The notes: a model not told the origin generated them from the letters alone. A DNA stretch of 64,000 bases from Phenylobacterium sp. (GCF_030698145.1 NZ_JAUYNW010000080.1:62001-126000); one strand, 5' to 3'; shown: positions 1 through 10,302, counted from the stretch's first letter. Program-made: numbers and translations.

Positions 1-2358
1 GAGGCCCCCGGCGAGACATCGTCGGGATGGCCCATCTATCTCGCCGCCTTCGTGGTGTCGGTGCTGTGGGCGGCCGCGCCCATCGCCTTCGCCTGGGGCT
101 ATCGGCGGGCGGTCGCGCCGTTCGACTACGACCCATTCGCCCTGACCGTCTTCGGGCTGATGGCCGTGGGACCCGCGCTATTCGTCTGGCTGGCCGCTTA
201 CATGGTCCGTCAGGCGCAGAAGCTGGGGGCCGAGACCCGCCGGGCCAAGGGTCTGGCTGACGAGATGGTGACGCCCGCCCTCGCCGCCGGCGCCCAAACC
301 TATAACGTGGTGGTTGAGGTCCGCGAGGAGATCTCCCGGGCTACGGCTGCGGCCCTTGAGGCGTGCGAGGGCCTGATGGCCCTGCGCGAGGCGCTGGCCG
401 CCGAGAGCGACCGGCTGGTCGAGGCGACCGCCAACTCGGTGCGCACCGCAACCGGCTTGGTGGAGACCCTGGGTCGGGAACGCGACGAGATGGGTGGTCT
501 CTCCAAGACGCTCGACGCCCAGGCCACAGCGGTCTCCGACACCATCACCCAGCAGGCGCGCATGGTGGCCGAGGCCTCCGACCTGGCCGAGACCCAGCTG
601 CGCGAAGCCGAGGCCGCGCTCGCCGCCCGCGCCGCCGACATGGCCGCCGCCGCAGGAGAGACCAGCGACGCGGCGCGCACCGCCGCCGAGGACCTGACCC
701 GCCACATCGCCCGGCTGGAAACCGCCGGCCTGGGCGTGGCCGAGCAGATCATCGCCGTGGAGAAGGGCCTGACCGAGCATCGGGCGGGCCTGGTGACCGC
801 CGCCCACGCCCTGCGGGGCGACCACGAGAACTTCGCCGTCCAGGCGGAGTCCCACGCGGCGCAGCTCGCCGAGTTCATCAGCCAAGCGCGGCTGTCGACC
901 GTGGAGATGGGTGATCGCGCCGTGAAGGGGGGAGAGGCCCTGCGGCAGATGATCGTCCAGGCCGCCGAGCAGTTCCGCGACCTCGCCGAGCAGGCCCGGG
1001 CCGAGCGCGACGAGTTCGGTCAGTCGACCCTGAACGCCATGGAGGCGGTGTCCCAGGCCGCCGCCGCCGAGCGCGCACGGCTGGAAGACCAGACCCGCGC
1101 CACCATCGAGGCCCTAGGCCGCGCGGCTGAAGAAACCCGACAGGCGGCCGAACGCCATGCCGAGACCGCCCGCAACCAGGTCGACCAGCTTTCGGAAGCC
1201 GCCTTCACCGCCGGCCAGCAGGCCAACAAGGTCTTCGAAAGTCGTCTGGCCGAGGCCCGCGCCCTGATCGAACACTCGACCCAGATGGTCGAGCAGGCGG
1301 GCGCGGCGACGGCCGGCAAGCTGGAAGAGGGCGCCAGGACCGCGCGCGCCACCCTGGACGAGCTGGCCGCGATGCTGGGCGACATCGAGACCCGCGCCGC
1401 ACAGCTGCCGGCGACCGCCCGCGGTCAGGCCGAGCAGGTCCGCAAGGCTGTCGCCGACAGCATCGACGACATGATGGACCACGCCCGGCGCACGGCCGAC
1501 GAGACCCAGGCTATTGACGAGGTGTTCCAGGAACGCGTGCGGCGCAACTACGAGATGCTGAGCGAGGCCGTCCGCATGATGGGCGCGGTGGCCAGCACGA
1601 GCGCCATGCCGCCGCCGGTGTCGGCTGTCCGCGAACGGATCGCGCGGCCCGAGGCCAGGCCTGCGCCCAAAACGGAACCGCAGCCCGCGCCTGAATCCAC
1701 GCCGCCGCCGCCCGTGGCCGTCGCCGCGCCCGAGCCCGTGGTGGAGGCCGCGCAGATCGTCGAGTCCGTGGCGGAGGTCGAGCCTGAGCTCGAGCTGACC
1801 GAACCGGTGAAGGCCTCGGACGCCAAGCCCAACCTGCGCCAGCGCCTACGCCTGACCCCCACCGCCACCGACTCGGAGTTCAGCCAGGTCTTCGGACAGG
1901 CCGGGGGGCGGACCGAGGACGGACAGGGCGGCGAGGGTTGGACCTGGAAGGACCTGCTCTCGGCCATCGACGAAACCGATGGCGACACTCCGCACCATCA
2001 CGCGCCGCTGGAGGACACCCTGGCCGGTGAGATCGGCGCCATGGGCATCGACCCGGCGGCGCTGCTACCGCGCAGCCGGATCGACGAACTGGCCGCCGCC
2101 ATCCAGGCTCGCGACCTGGACGGCGCGCGCGAGGTCGTGCGCCGACTGGCGCCCGCCGCCTCCCGCCGCCTGGCGCGGCGGTTGGCCACCGACGAAGCGC
2201 TGAAGGGCCAGGTCATGACCTATCTGGCGCGCTATCACCACCTGCTCGATGACGCCGCCACCCGCGACCACGAGGGCTTCCTGGTGGCGACCCTGCTCAG
2301 CTCCGAGGCCGGACGGACCTACCTTCTGTTCGACGCCGCGGTCGGCGACCTGGCTTGA
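1..2358 (+). CDS. tipN: TipN-like polarity protein, 5' end missing
   Basis: The frame is open from the first base, so the N-terminus lies outside the window and 785 codons are visible. Two neighbouring hydrophobic segments (bases about 28-100 and 136-215) are followed by roughly 480 residues of uninterrupted Ala/Glu/Arg/Gln-rich coiled coil, then a Pro/Val/Glu-rich linker (about 1610-1800) and a compact C-terminal part. Two membrane segments plus a very long coiled coil is the architecture of TipN, the Caulobacter new-pole (birth scar) marker that orients flagellum placement and division. The GTG at 52 falls inside the first membrane segment and is not a credible start. The stop overlaps the start of the next gene (TTGA), suggesting co-translation. 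A different membrane-anchored coiled-coil protein cannot be excluded without an alignment. Confidence 0.72.
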   Translation, partial: EAPGETSSGWPIYLAAFVVSVLWAAAPIAFAWGYRRAVAPFDYDPFALTVFGLMAVGPALFVWLAAYMVRQAQKLGAETRRAKGLADEMVTPALAAGAQTYNVVVEVREEISRATAAALEACEGLMALREALAAESDRLVEATANSVRTATGLVETLGRERDEMGGLSKTLDAQATAVSDTITQQARMVAEASDLAETQLREAEAALAARAADMAAAAGETSDAARTAAEDLTRHIARLETAGLGVAEQIIAVEKGLTEHRAGLVTAAHALRGDHENFAVQAESHAAQLAEFISQARLSTVEMGDRAVKGGEALRQMIVQAAEQFRDLAEQARAERDEFGQSTLNAMEAVSQAAAAERARLEDQTRATIEALGRAAEETRQAAERHAETARNQVDQLSEAAFTAGQQANKVFESRLAEARALIEHSTQMVEQAGAATAGKLEEGARTARATLDELAAMLGDIETRAAQLPATARGQAEQVRKAVADSIDDMMDHARRTADETQAIDEVFQERVRRNYEMLSEAVRMMGAVASTSAMPPPVSAVRERIARPEARPAPKTEPQPAPESTPPPPVAVAAPEPVVEAAQIVESVAEVEPELELTEPVKASDAKPNLRQRLRLTPTATDSEFSQVFGQAGGRTEDGQGGEGWTWKDLLSAIDETDGDTPHHHAPLEDTLAGEIGAMGIDPAALLPRSRIDELAAAIQARDLDGAREVVRRLAPAASRRLARRLATDEALKGQVMTYLARYHHLLDDAATRDHEGFLVATLLSSEAGRTYLLFDAAVGDLA

Positions 2359-3338
2359 GGCGACGGCTCCGCCTTCGCGACGAGCGTTGGCCGACCCGCG
2401 ACGCCTTCGTCATCGCCCGCGGGGCCAAGACCGAAGCCCACGTGATCCTCGTCGAGATCGAACAGGTCGGCTCGGTGGGTCGGGGAGAAGCGGTGCCCTA
2501 CGCTCGATACGGCCAGACCATGGTCGGGGAGCTGGCTCGCATCGAGGCCCTGCGCGAGGCGGTGGAGCACGGCGCGAGCCGGGCGGAGCTGCAGGACCTC
2601 GCCCCGGCCGGGGCCGCGCGCAGCGCCCTGGACTGCGCTCTCTGGGACCTGGAGGCCAAGCTTTCGGGAACACCGGCGTGGGCCCTGGCGGGCCTTCCCG
2701 CGATGCATCCGGTCACCACCTGCTTCACTATCAGCCTGGACGAGCCGGCGGCCATGGCGGCGGCGGCGCGGGCGTCCGCGGATCGGCCGCTGCTGAAACT
2801 CAAGATCGGTGGGTCGGGCGACCTGGACCGCGTGGCGGCGGTGCGCGCGGCTGCGCCCGCCAGCCGGCTGGTGGTCGACGCCAATGAGGGGCTGGATTTC
2901 GACGAGCTGCGGCGGCTTGCGCCGGAGCTGGCGGACCTCGGGGTCGAGTTGATCGAGCAACCGCTGAAGGCCGGCGAGGACGAGGCCCTGGAGGGCTACG
3001 ACTGCCCCATCCTGCTGTGCGCCGACGAGAGCCTGCATACCCGCGCCGAACTGGCCGACTGCGCCCGGCGCTACGGGGCGGTGAACCTCAAGCTCGACAA
3101 GTGCGGCGGGCTGACCGAGGCCCTGGCCCTGGCGGCCGAGGCGCGGGGGTTGGGGTTGCAGGTGATGGCCGGCTGCATGGTGGCGACCTCCCTGTCCATG
3201 GCGCCTGCCATGATCCTGGCGCAGGGCGCTGCGTTTGTGGACCTGGACGGGCCGCTGCTGTTGGCGCGCGACCGGGATCCTGGACTGGTGTTCTCGGGGT
3301 CGGAGATCGCGCCGCCCTCCCGGGCCCTCTGGGGATAG
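2355..3338 (+). CDS. L-Ala-D/L-Glu dipeptide epimerase (enolase superfamily)
   Basis: This 327-residue enolase-superfamily protein has the muconate-lactonising/dipeptide-epimerase layout. Visible catalytic elements are the KxK pair (K148, K150), metal ligands D175 (VVDAN), E201 (IEQP) and D224 (CADES), and the second catalytic lysine K249 (LKLDKCGG). Lys on both faces of the barrel is the signature of 1,1-proton transfer epimerases such as YcjG, which epimerise L-Ala-D-Glu released from murein for recycling. The length is normal. The start is a TTG overlapping the tipN-like stop by four bases; no better in-frame ATG exists near the N-terminal beta strand. The muropeptide substrate is inferred from the family; other dipeptides are possible. 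Confidence 0.85.
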   Translation: MRRRLRLRDERWPTRDAFVIARGAKTEAHVILVEIEQVGSVGRGEAVPYARYGQTMVGELARIEALREAVEHGASRAELQDLAPAGAARSALDCALWDLEAKLSGTPAWALAGLPAMHPVTTCFTISLDEPAAMAAAARASADRPLLKLKIGGSGDLDRVAAVRAAAPASRLVVDANEGLDFDELRRLAPELADLGVELIEQPLKAGEDEALEGYDCPILLCADESLHTRAELADCARRYGAVNLKLDKCGGLTEALALAAEARGLGLQVMAGCMVATSLSMAPAMILAQGAAFVDLDGPLLLARDRDPGLVFSGSEIAPPSRALWG

Positions 3339-3374
3339 GGTGGAGCCACAGGCGGAGCTCAGCGTTCTGCGACC

Positions 3375-3797
3375 ATGGAAGTCTCGAAGGATAGGGCCCA
3401 TCGGGCCTGGCGATCGGCCGAACGGATCAAGCGCCTGTCGGATCGGCTGGTGGGCGTCGGGCCGATCGGCGTCGGCCTGGACGGCGTACTGGCCTGGGTG
3501 CCCGTGGCGGGAACGGTCTACAGCCTGGGCGCCGGCGCCCTGTTGATCTCGGAAGGGATCGCGGTCGGAGCCTCCGCTCCGACCCTGATGCGGATGGCGG
3601 CCTATATAGCGCTCGACTCGGCAAGCTCGGTACCGCCGGTGATCGGCTGGCTGGTCGACACCCTGTTCCCCGGCCACCTGATGGCGGCCAACGCCCTGCA
3701 GAAGGACATCGAGGCCCGTCACGGTCCTTCGGAGCTGACCGATGACTGGCTGCGCCGCCCCAGGGCCCGCAAGGGCGTGCTGTTGCCGAAGCGCTGA
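3375..3797 (+). CDS. DUF4112 membrane protein
   Basis: This is a 140-residue protein of the DUF4112 type. A basic N-terminus (HRAWRSAERIKRLSDRLVG) is followed by a GLDGVLAWVPVAGTVYSLGAGALLIS hydrophobic hairpin split by a conserved Gly/Pro turn, then a second hydrophobic stretch around residues 78-100 and a polar, positively charged tail. The family is membrane-associated and has no assigned biochemical role. It follows the epimerase by 36 bp on the same strand and may share its transcript. Downstream, on the same strand, is only the transposase fragment, so it ends the unit. Confidence 0.8.
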   Translation: MEVSKDRAHRAWRSAERIKRLSDRLVGVGPIGVGLDGVLAWVPVAGTVYSLGAGALLISEGIAVGASAPTLMRMAAYIALDSASSVPPVIGWLVDTLFPGHLMAANALQKDIEARHGPSELTDDWLRRPRARKGVLLPKR

Positions 3798-3840
3798 CCT
3801 TCGACCGTGATCTGCTGAGAGCCGGAAAGACCTCGGACCC

Positions 3841-3936
3841 TGGACAGACGCCTACAACCTCACCCGACCCCACTCCGGCATCAAAGGCCTCACCCCATGG
3901 CAGAGGGTGAACAACCTCCTTGGCAACGACACCTAG
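3841..3936 (+). pseudogene. IS481-type transposase 3' remnant
   Basis: Reading frame 1 gives a C-terminal peptide containing YNLTRPHSGIKGLTPWQ and ending [12 protein letters not shown], which matches the characteristic C-terminus of IS481/IS3-like DDE transposases (YN-x-x-RPHS-x-LxGLTP). An in-frame TGA at 3808-3810 and an unrelated sequence upstream show that only the last ~32 codons survive; no start, DDE triad or terminal inverted repeat is visible. The TAG stop at 3934-3936 lies on the palindrome CTAG and overlaps the stop of the convergent methylmalonyl-CoA mutase gene, so an old insertion was eroded exactly up to the 3' end of scpA. Confidence 0.75.
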
Positions 3937-6083
3937 GCCTTTTCCAGCTGGGCGTAGCCCATCTGCTCGTTGAGCCGCTCCATGACCTCGATGGCGGCCT
4001 CGGGCACCACCGTGCCGGGGGTGAAGATGGCCGCCACGCCGGCGTCCTTCAGGGCCTGGAAGTCCTCGGGCGGGATGACCCCGCCAACCACCACCAGGAT
4101 GTCGGCGCGGCCCAGCTTGGCCAGCTCGTCCTTGAGTTCAGGGACCAGGGTCAGGTGGCCGGCGGCCAGCGAGCTGGCGCCGACCACGTGCGCGCCCTCG
4201 GCCACCGCCTGGGCGGCGGCCTCGGCCGGGGTCTGGAACAGGTTGCCGATGTCCACCTCGAAGCCGAGATCGGCGAAGCCCGAGGCGATCACCTTCTGGC
4301 CGCGGTCGTGGCCGTCCTGACCCATCTTGGCGATCAGGACCCGAGGTTTGCGGCCGTCGGCCTGGGCGAAGGCCTCGGTCATGGCCATGGCGCGGTCGGC
4401 CTGGGGCGTGGCGCCGGCTTCGCGCAGATAGACGCCGGTGACGGCCGAGGCCTCCGCCGAATGCCGATCGAAGACCACTTCCAGCGCCAGGCTGATCTCG
4501 CCCACCGTCGCCTTGGCGCGCGCGGCGTTGACCGAGAGCTCCAGTAGATTGCCGTTCCCACGCGCGCCGTTGGTCAAGGCTGTCAGGGCGGCCTCGACCG
4601 CGACGGGGTCGCGCTCGGCCCGCAGGCGGGTGAGCTTTTCGAGCTGGCGCTCGCGCACGGCGCTGTTGTCGACCTTCAGCATCGGGATGACCTCGGCGCC
4701 GTCGGGCCGGTAGCGGTTCACCCCCACCACGCTCTGACGGCCGCTATCGATGCGGGCCTGGGTGCGGGCGCTGGCCTCCTCGATGCGGCGCTTGGGCAGG
4801 CCGTCCTCGATGGCCTTGGCCATGCCACCAAGGGCCTCGACCTCGGCGATGTGCTCAAGGGCGCGCGCGGCGAGATCGGCGGTCAGGCGCTCGACATAGT
4901 AGGAGCCGCCCCAGGGGTCGATGACCCGGGTCTGGCCGCTCTCGAGCTGCAGGAAGAGCTGGGTGTTGCGCGCGATCCGGGCCGAGAAGTCGGTGGGCAG
5001 GGCCAGGGCTTCATCGAGCGAGTTGGTGTGCAGGCTCTGGGTCTGGCCGCCGACCGCGGCCATGGCCTCGATGAGGGTGCGGGGCACGTTGTTGTAGACG
5101 TCGTGCGCCGCGAGGCTCCAGCCGCTGGTTTGTGTGTGGGCGCGCAGGGCCAGCGAGCGGGAATCCTTGGGATCGAACTCGGCCCTCATGAGCTGAGCCC
5201 AAAGCAGGCGGGCGGCGCGCTGCTTGGCGATCTCCATGAAGGCGTTCATGCCCGCGTTCCAGAAGAACGATAGGCGTGGCGCGAACTGGTCGACGGTCAT
5301 CCCGGCAGCGACGCCGGCGCGAACATATTCGATGCCGTCAGCCAGGGTGTAGGCCAGCTCCAGGTCGAGCGTCGCCCCGGCTTCCTGGATGTGATAGCCG
5401 CTGATCGAGATCGAGTTGAACTTCGGCATCTCGCGCGAAGTATATGAAAAGATGTCCGAAATGATCCGCATCGAGGGCAGAGGGGGATAGATGTAGGTGT
5501 TGCGGACCAGGAACTCCTTGAGGATGTCGTTCTGGATCGTGCCCGACAGCTTCTCGTGGGGGACGCCCTGCTCCTCGGCGGCGACGATGTAGAGCGCCAG
5601 GACCGGCAGGACCGCGCCGTTCATGGTCATCGAGACGCTCATCTTGTCGAGCGGGATGCCGTCGAACAGGGTCCGCATGTCCAGGATGGAGTCGATGGCC
5701 ACGCCGGCCATCCCGACGTCGCCCTTCACGCGCGGATGGTCGCTGTCATAGCCGCGGTGGGTGGCCAGGTCGAAGGCCACCGACAGGCCCATCTGACCCG
5801 CCGCCAGGTTACGCCGGTAGAAGGCGTTGGAATCCTCGGCCGTGGAGAAGCCCGCATACTGCCGGATGGTCCACGGATTGGTCAGGTACATGGTCGGATA
5901 GGGACCGCGCACGAAGGGGGCGAGGCCGGGGAAGCCGGGGGCGACGTCTTCGATGTCCGCCGGTCCGTATGCGGTCTTCACCGCGATGCCCTCGGGGGTT
6001 TCCCAGAGCGGGCCGGCCGGCGAGGCCGCCGGAGCCGCGGCGCCTTCGAAGGGCAGGGCGGCGAAGTCGGGGAACGAGCTCAT
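3933..6083 (-). CDS. scpA: Methylmalonyl-CoA mutase large (catalytic) subunit
   Basis: The 716-residue product interconverts (R)-methylmalonyl-CoA and succinyl-CoA using adenosylcobalamin, feeding propionyl-CoA carbon into the TCA cycle. The N-terminal TIM barrel carries the family's [26 protein letters not shown] and [10 protein letters not shown] motifs. The C-terminal B12 domain has DGHDRG with H592 as the lower cobalt ligand, followed by GASSLAAGH and [10 protein letters not shown]. The length is that of a full catalytic subunit. Its ATG overlaps the stop of the small-subunit gene by four bases (ATGA), so the two are translationally coupled. Its own stop overlaps that of an IS481 remnant on the other strand. 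Confidence 0.97.
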   Translation of the reverse strand: MSSFPDFAALPFEGAAAPAASPAGPLWETPEGIAVKTAYGPADIEDVAPGFPGLAPFVRGPYPTMYLTNPWTIRQYAGFSTAEDSNAFYRRNLAAGQMGLSVAFDLATHRGYDSDHPRVKGDVGMAGVAIDSILDMRTLFDGIPLDKMSVSMTMNGAVLPVLALYIVAAEEQGVPHEKLSGTIQNDILKEFLVRNTYIYPPLPSMRIISDIFSYTSREMPKFNSISISGYHIQEAGATLDLELAYTLADGIEYVRAGVAAGMTVDQFAPRLSFFWNAGMNAFMEIAKQRAARLLWAQLMRAEFDPKDSRSLALRAHTQTSGWSLAAHDVYNNVPRTLIEAMAAVGGQTQSLHTNSLDEALALPTDFSARIARNTQLFLQLESGQTRVIDPWGGSYYVERLTADLAARALEHIAEVEALGGMAKAIEDGLPKRRIEEASARTQARIDSGRQSVVGVNRYRPDGAEVIPMLKVDNSAVRERQLEKLTRLRAERDPVAVEAALTALTNGARGNGNLLELSVNAARAKATVGEISLALEVVFDRHSAEASAVTGVYLREAGATPQADRAMAMTEAFAQADGRKPRVLIAKMGQDGHDRGQKVIASGFADLGFEVDIGNLFQTPAEAAAQAVAEGAHVVGASSLAAGHLTLVPELKDELAKLGRADILVVVGGVIPPEDFQALKDAGVAAIFTPGTVVPEAAIEVMERLNEQMGYAQLEKA

Positions 6084-7510
6084 CGGGCGGCCTCATGGGG
6101 CTCGGCGAGACGGATGGGCGCCATCGGCGGACAAGCTCCGTCGGGGCCCGGCAGCCGGGTCGAGGGCGCCTCGACCGCGATCGGCGCGACCTGCGCGACT
6201 TCGACGGGCGCGACCTGGGTCGGCGGGAAGGCGGTGACGCCGACGATCTTGGGCGGGCCGGCGTCGTCGCGAGCCGCGCGGACCTTGGCGACCTGGGCGG
6301 CGACATGGCCGTGGGCGAGCGCCGCGATCAGGCCCCCCTGGGCCTCGATGGTCTGGAACTGCGCCCAGGCGGCGCGGGCCATCTCGTCGGTCAGGGCCTC
6401 CACGTAGCCGGAGCCGGCGGCGGGATCGGCGACCCGGCCAAGGTGGGCCTCCTCCATCAGCACGAACTGGGTGTTGCGGCTCTGGCGCCTTGCGAAAGCG
6501 ATGGGCAGGCCGATGGCGTCGGTGAAGGTCCCGAGCACCACCGCGTCGGCGCCCCCGACACTGGCCCCGAAGGCGGCTGCGGCCAGGCGCAGCATGTTGG
6601 TCCACGGATCCTGTACGGTGAGCATGCGGCCCGAGGAGCGGCTTTCGATGCGGGCGGGAACGGCGACGCCGCAGGCGCCGGTCAGGCGCGTCCAGAGGAC
6701 GCGGGCGGCGCGGTGCTTGGCCAGGGTGGCGAAATAGTCAGTGTCGGCCGACAGCCCCAGGACGACGCCAGCGAAGGCCTCGGCCATCGGCATTCCGGCG
6801 CGGACCAGGGCCTTGGCGTAGGCGACCGCGGAGGCCAGGGCGAAAGCCAGTTCGCCCGCCTCGCCGCCGCCGGCCTCGTGGACGACGCGGCCGGAGGCCA
6901 GGAACAGGCTCGCCTTGGGATGGGCCTGCGCCAGCCGTGCGGCCACGGTGGCGGCCAAGATCAGGTGGGCCTCCGGCGGGCCGGGGCTCGCGCCGGTCCG
7001 GGCGAAGGCGCTCAGCGGGTCGAGATGCAAGCCGAGCAGGGCGGTCGGCGATCCCTTGGCCGCGGCAGCCAGCCAGTCGGCGGCCTTGGGACCCAGGAAG
7101 CCGGCGTCGAGGGCGATGGGAGCCATCTCCAGCAGAACGCCGTCGAGCAGCCGAGCGAGGTCCCCGGCCGATCCGATCGCCACGCCGGCCTGGCCGGTCG
7201 GATCGAGGGCGACGACCGCTGATGTCGCCCCGCCCTGGAGGTCGGCCAGCAGGTCGGTGTTGGCCTGGGCCGGGTCGGGACAGGCGATGGCGGCGCGCAC
7301 GTCCCACGGCTGTTCGGGATCGTGGGCGCGCGGCGTGAAGGCCGCCTGGGCCAGGGCCGCCGGATAGAGCGGTTCGATGGCCAGGCCCTCGGCCGTGGTC
7401 CGGCGCAGGGTCTCGAAGGGGGCGTCCTTGAGGGTCTTGGCCACCAGGGCGCGCCAGTCGGCGTCGCTGGCGGGCGGGCGGGCGTCGGCAATGGTCGAAG
7501 CTTGCGTCAT
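6080..7510 (-). CDS. mutA: Methylmalonyl-CoA mutase small subunit
   Basis: This protein is homologous to the mutase barrel (motifs [44 protein letters not shown]) but shorter and without an intact DxHxxG cobalamin motif, as expected for the non-catalytic MutA partner of a heterodimeric mutase. It is the first gene of the mutA-scpA pair. I place the start at the ATG at 7510 (MTQASTIAD); an in-frame GTG at 7552 would add 14 residues, but neither has a strong ribosome site. Roughly 140 bp separates the pair from the divergent nitronate monooxygenase gene. MeaB/ArgK and epimerase partners are not in the window. Confidence 0.93.
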   Translation of the reverse strand: MTQASTIADARPPASDADWRALVAKTLKDAPFETLRRTTAEGLAIEPLYPAALAQAAFTPRAHDPEQPWDVRAAIACPDPAQANTDLLADLQGGATSAVVALDPTGQAGVAIGSAGDLARLLDGVLLEMAPIALDAGFLGPKAADWLAAAAKGSPTALLGLHLDPLSAFARTGASPGPPEAHLILAATVAARLAQAHPKASLFLASGRVVHEAGGGEAGELAFALASAVAYAKALVRAGMPMAEAFAGVVLGLSADTDYFATLAKHRAARVLWTRLTGACGVAVPARIESRSSGRMLTVQDPWTNMLRLAAAAFGASVGGADAVVLGTFTDAIGLPIAFARRQSRNTQFVLMEEAHLGRVADPAAGSGYVEALTDEMARAAWAQFQTIEAQGGLIAALAHGHVAAQVAKVRAARDDAGPPKIVGVTAFPPTQVAPVEVAQVAPIAVEAPSTRLPGPDGACPPMAPIRLAEPHEAAR

Positions 7511-7649
7511 CGCGCGCCATTGGGCCGCGTGGGTCCCGCGCGTCAAGTTCACGCGGCGTGAGCGATGACGGCGGCTTGCGCGTCGGCTATTCTTGTATAT
7601 ACGTTGTAAAAATTAGATCGACGCCCATTCAACCAAGGATGCGATTCCC

Positions 7650-8657
7650 ATGGCCCTGCCTCCCGTCCTCGCCGACCGCCTGCGTATTCCGGTCATCGGT
7701 TCGCCCCTGTTCATCATCTCGGGCCCTGAACTGGTCATCGCCCAGTGCAAGGCCGGCGTCGTGGGCTCGTTCCCGGCGCTGAACGCGCGGCCGGTCAGCC
7801 AGCTCGACGAATGGCTGGCCCAGATCACCGAGGAGCTGGCCGACTGGGACCGCAAGAACCCCGACCGCCCCTCGGCCCCCTTCGCCGTGAACCAGATCGT
7901 CCACAAGACCAATGACCGGCTCGAGCAGGACGTGGAGCTGGCGGTCAAATACAAGGCGCCGATCACCATCACCTCCCTGGGCGCTCGGGAAGACGTGAAC
8001 AACGCGATCCACTCCTACGGGGGCATCGTCCTGCACGACGTGATCAACGACCGCTTCGCCCGCAAGGCGGTGGAGAAAGGCGCCGACGGCCTGATCCCCG
8101 TGGCGGCCGGCGCCGGCGGCCACGCCGGACACCTGTCGCCCTTCGCCCTGATCCAGGAGCTGCGCGAGTGGTTCGACGGGCCGATCGCGCTGTCGGGCTC
8201 CATCGCCAACGGCGCCGCGGTGCTGGGCGCCCAGGCCATGGGCGCCGATCTCGCCTATATCGGCTCGGCCTTCATCGCCACCCAGGAAGCCCGCGCCATG
8301 GAGGGTTACAAGGACATGATCGTGGCCTCGCGCGGCGACGACATCGTCTATTCGAACCTGTTCACCGGCGTGCATGGCAACTATCTGCGCCCGTCCATCG
8401 AGGCCGCGGGCCTGGACCCGGACAACCTGCCGGTGGCCGACCCTTCGAAGATGAACTTCGGCTCGGGCGGCAACCAGAAGGCCAAGGCCTGGAAGGACAT
8501 CTGGGGCTGCGGCCAGGGCATCGGGGCGGTCAAGGACATCCCAACCGCCGGCCAATTGGTCGACCGCCTGGCGGCAGAGTATGAGGCGGCCAAGGCCTCG
8601 CTCGCCCGCAAGACCTCGCTCACCCGCGGCAGCGCGCTGGCCATGGCGGCGGAGTAG
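7650..8657 (+). CDS. Nitronate monooxygenase family flavoprotein
   Basis: This 335-residue FMN-dependent TIM-barrel protein is of the nitronate monooxygenase (former 2-nitropropane dioxygenase) family. It shows the N-terminal RIPVIGSPLFIISGPELV strand, the AAGAGGHAGHLSPFAL loop with the candidate catalytic histidine, and the phosphate-binding GSIANGAAVLGAQAMGADLAYIGSAF region. The family oxidises alkyl nitronates (for example propionate-3-nitronate) to carbonyl compounds. AAGGA at 7634-7638 precedes the ATG by a usable distance, and an AT-rich stretch around 7590-7615 (with GTATATAC) is a plausible promoter. The gene is single and convergent with the ABC cluster. Exact substrate is not determinable. 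Confidence 0.9.
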   Translation: MALPPVLADRLRIPVIGSPLFIISGPELVIAQCKAGVVGSFPALNARPVSQLDEWLAQITEELADWDRKNPDRPSAPFAVNQIVHKTNDRLEQDVELAVKYKAPITITSLGAREDVNNAIHSYGGIVLHDVINDRFARKAVEKGADGLIPVAAGAGGHAGHLSPFALIQELREWFDGPIALSGSIANGAAVLGAQAMGADLAYIGSAFIATQEARAMEGYKDMIVASRGDDIVYSNLFTGVHGNYLRPSIEAAGLDPDNLPVADPSKMNFGSGGNQKAKAWKDIWGCGQGIGAVKDIPTAGQLVDRLAAEYEAAKASLARKTSLTRGSALAMAAE

Positions 8658-8660
8658 GGC

Positions 8661-9464
8661 TCAGCTCCCCGTCGAGGTGTATTTCGACACGCCGAACTTC
8701 CAGGCCAGGAACGAGATGGCCAGGAAGAGCAGTCCTGCCGCTGGAGTCAGCGGCAGGAGCCAGGCCGGCGCACCCAGCGGGTCTGGCTTGTCCAGGATCG
8801 CCAGGACCGGGAAATAGGCGACGCAGCCCAGCGGCACGATGAAGATCAGCAGGTTGCGGAACCACGGGGCGTAGAGGCTGAGCGGGAACTGGGCGGCCTG
8901 GACGCCGCCATAGGTCAGCACGTTCATCACCTCCAGGCTCTCGACGGTCCAGAAGGCCAGCACCGCCTGGAAGACCATCAGGCCCACGAACAGCGCCACC
9001 CCGCCGGCGACGGTCCAGAGGGCCAGGGCCACCTTGGCCGCGTCCCATTCCAGCGACAGACTGGCCGTGGCCAGACCGATGACGATCAGCCCCTGGAGAA
9101 GCCGGCCGATCCGAGCCAGGCGGAAGTCGTAGCCGACGAGCTGGAGCGCGGCCGAGCGGGGGCGCAGGAGGATGCGGTCGAAATCGCCGGTCTTGATGAA
9201 ATGGGCGCCGAACATGTCGAAGCCGCGGCTCAAGAAGTCGGCGATGGCGAACGACACGCTGATCATGCCGAAGAACATGGCGATGTCGCCGAAGGTCCAG
9301 CCCTGGACGGGGCCGAAGCGGGCGAACAACGCCCAGGCCGCGGCGATGTCGATGATGGTCGAGAAGAACTGGCCCGCCGCCAGCAGGATGGTCGAGGTCG
9401 GGTACTGGAGCTGGCCGCGGATTGAGGCCGAGAAATAGCGGGTCAGCAGGAACAGCGCGGTCAT
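8661..9464 (-). CDS. ABC-2 type exporter permease (second membrane subunit)
   Basis: This 267-residue integral membrane protein has about six hydrophobic segments and a cytoplasmic loop with FIKTGDFDRILLRPRS, which is characteristic of the ABC-2 family grouped as COG3694. It is the last gene of a tightly packed three-gene unit (ATPase, permease, permease; gaps of 3-4 bp), so the exporter is likely a heterodimeric membrane pore driven by the ATPase homodimer. Substrate is unknown; the family has been linked to export of small hydrophobic molecules or polysaccharide-related compounds but nothing in the window narrows this. It ends four bases from the convergent nitronate monooxygenase gene. Confidence 0.87.
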   Translation of the reverse strand: MTALFLLTRYFSASIRGQLQYPTSTILLAAGQFFSTIIDIAAAWALFARFGPVQGWTFGDIAMFFGMISVSFAIADFLSRGFDMFGAHFIKTGDFDRILLRPRSAALQLVGYDFRLARIGRLLQGLIVIGLATASLSLEWDAAKVALALWTVAGGVALFVGLMVFQAVLAFWTVESLEVMNVLTYGGVQAAQFPLSLYAPWFRNLLIFIVPLGCVAYFPVLAILDKPDPLGAPAWLLPLTPAAGLLFLAISFLAWKFGVSKYTSTGS

Positions 9465-9468
9465 GACC

Positions 9469-10299
9469 TCAACCCCCCTGCATCTGGAGTTTGGCCATGA
9501 CCCGGACCATCCAGGCGCGGCCGACGACCACCATGACCACGGTCCAGAACGCCTGCAGCGCCAGGCCGGCGGCCGCGCTCCATCCGGTCAGGCCGCCGAA
9601 GTAGATTCGGAACGGGATGTCCAGGAAGCTGGCGAAGGGCTGGATGAACAGGAAGGTCTGCATCCAGTCCGGATAGAGGGCGAGCGGCAGGAGATTGCCC
9701 GAAAACGCGATGATCAAGGCGGCGACCAGGGTGTTGATCCCCCGCTCGTCCATCGTGGTCACCGCCGCGATATTCAGCAGCATGACGAAGGCCGCCGAGA
9801 CCAGCACCACCAGCATCATGGACAGGGTGAAGAGGCCGAACGCCAGGGCGTCGGCCGGCGGTCGCCAGGACCATTCCTCAAGTCCCAGCAGCGGCAAGGC
9901 GACCCCGGCCACCGCCAGCATCAGCAGGGCGCGGGGCAGGGCCCTCGCGGTCGCCCAGGCCGCGGCGCGCACGTACCACCAGGCGTAGGTGTCGATCGGA
10001 CGCAGGCGCTCATAGCCGATCGCCCCGGTCCGCACGGCCTGGCTGATCTCGGGATCACCGCCCCAGGGGGACAGCACCAGGAAGGCCTGGGCGAGCCAGG
10101 TGTAGGTGATGACCTGCGAGAGCGTGATCGGCGTGTCCGCGGCGGACGCGCCCGCGAAGAAGGCGGCATAGACCATGACCTTGATCCCGCCCCACCAGCA
10201 CTGGGTGGCGAAGCCGGCCACGGCCGCGGCGCGGTACTGCAGCATCAACTGGAACCGGGCGGCGAAGGCGGCCGCGTAGGGGCGCAGGGCGTCGGTCAC
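9469..10299 (-). CDS. ABC-2 type exporter permease (first membrane subunit)
   Basis: This 276-residue permease has about six transmembrane stretches and belongs to the ABC-2 group paired with the COG3694-type protein encoded next door (COG4587-like). The cytoplasmic loop contains WGGDPEISQAVRTGAIGYERLRPID, equivalent to the coupling loop of the partner. The start is a GTG at 10299, three bases after the stop of the ATPase gene, and the stop is four bases before the next permease start, which indicates strict stoichiometric expression from one mRNA. No substrate can be assigned from the sequence. Confidence 0.87.
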   Translation of the reverse strand: MTDALRPYAAAFAARFQLMLQYRAAAVAGFATQCWWGGIKVMVYAAFFAGASAADTPITLSQVITYTWLAQAFLVLSPWGGDPEISQAVRTGAIGYERLRPIDTYAWWYVRAAAWATARALPRALLMLAVAGVALPLLGLEEWSWRPPADALAFGLFTLSMMLVVLVSAAFVMLLNIAAVTTMDERGINTLVAALIIAFSGNLLPLALYPDWMQTFLFIQPFASFLDIPFRIYFGGLTGWSAAAGLALQAFWTVVMVVVGRAWMVRVMAKLQMQGG

Positions 10300-10302
10300 C
10301 GC

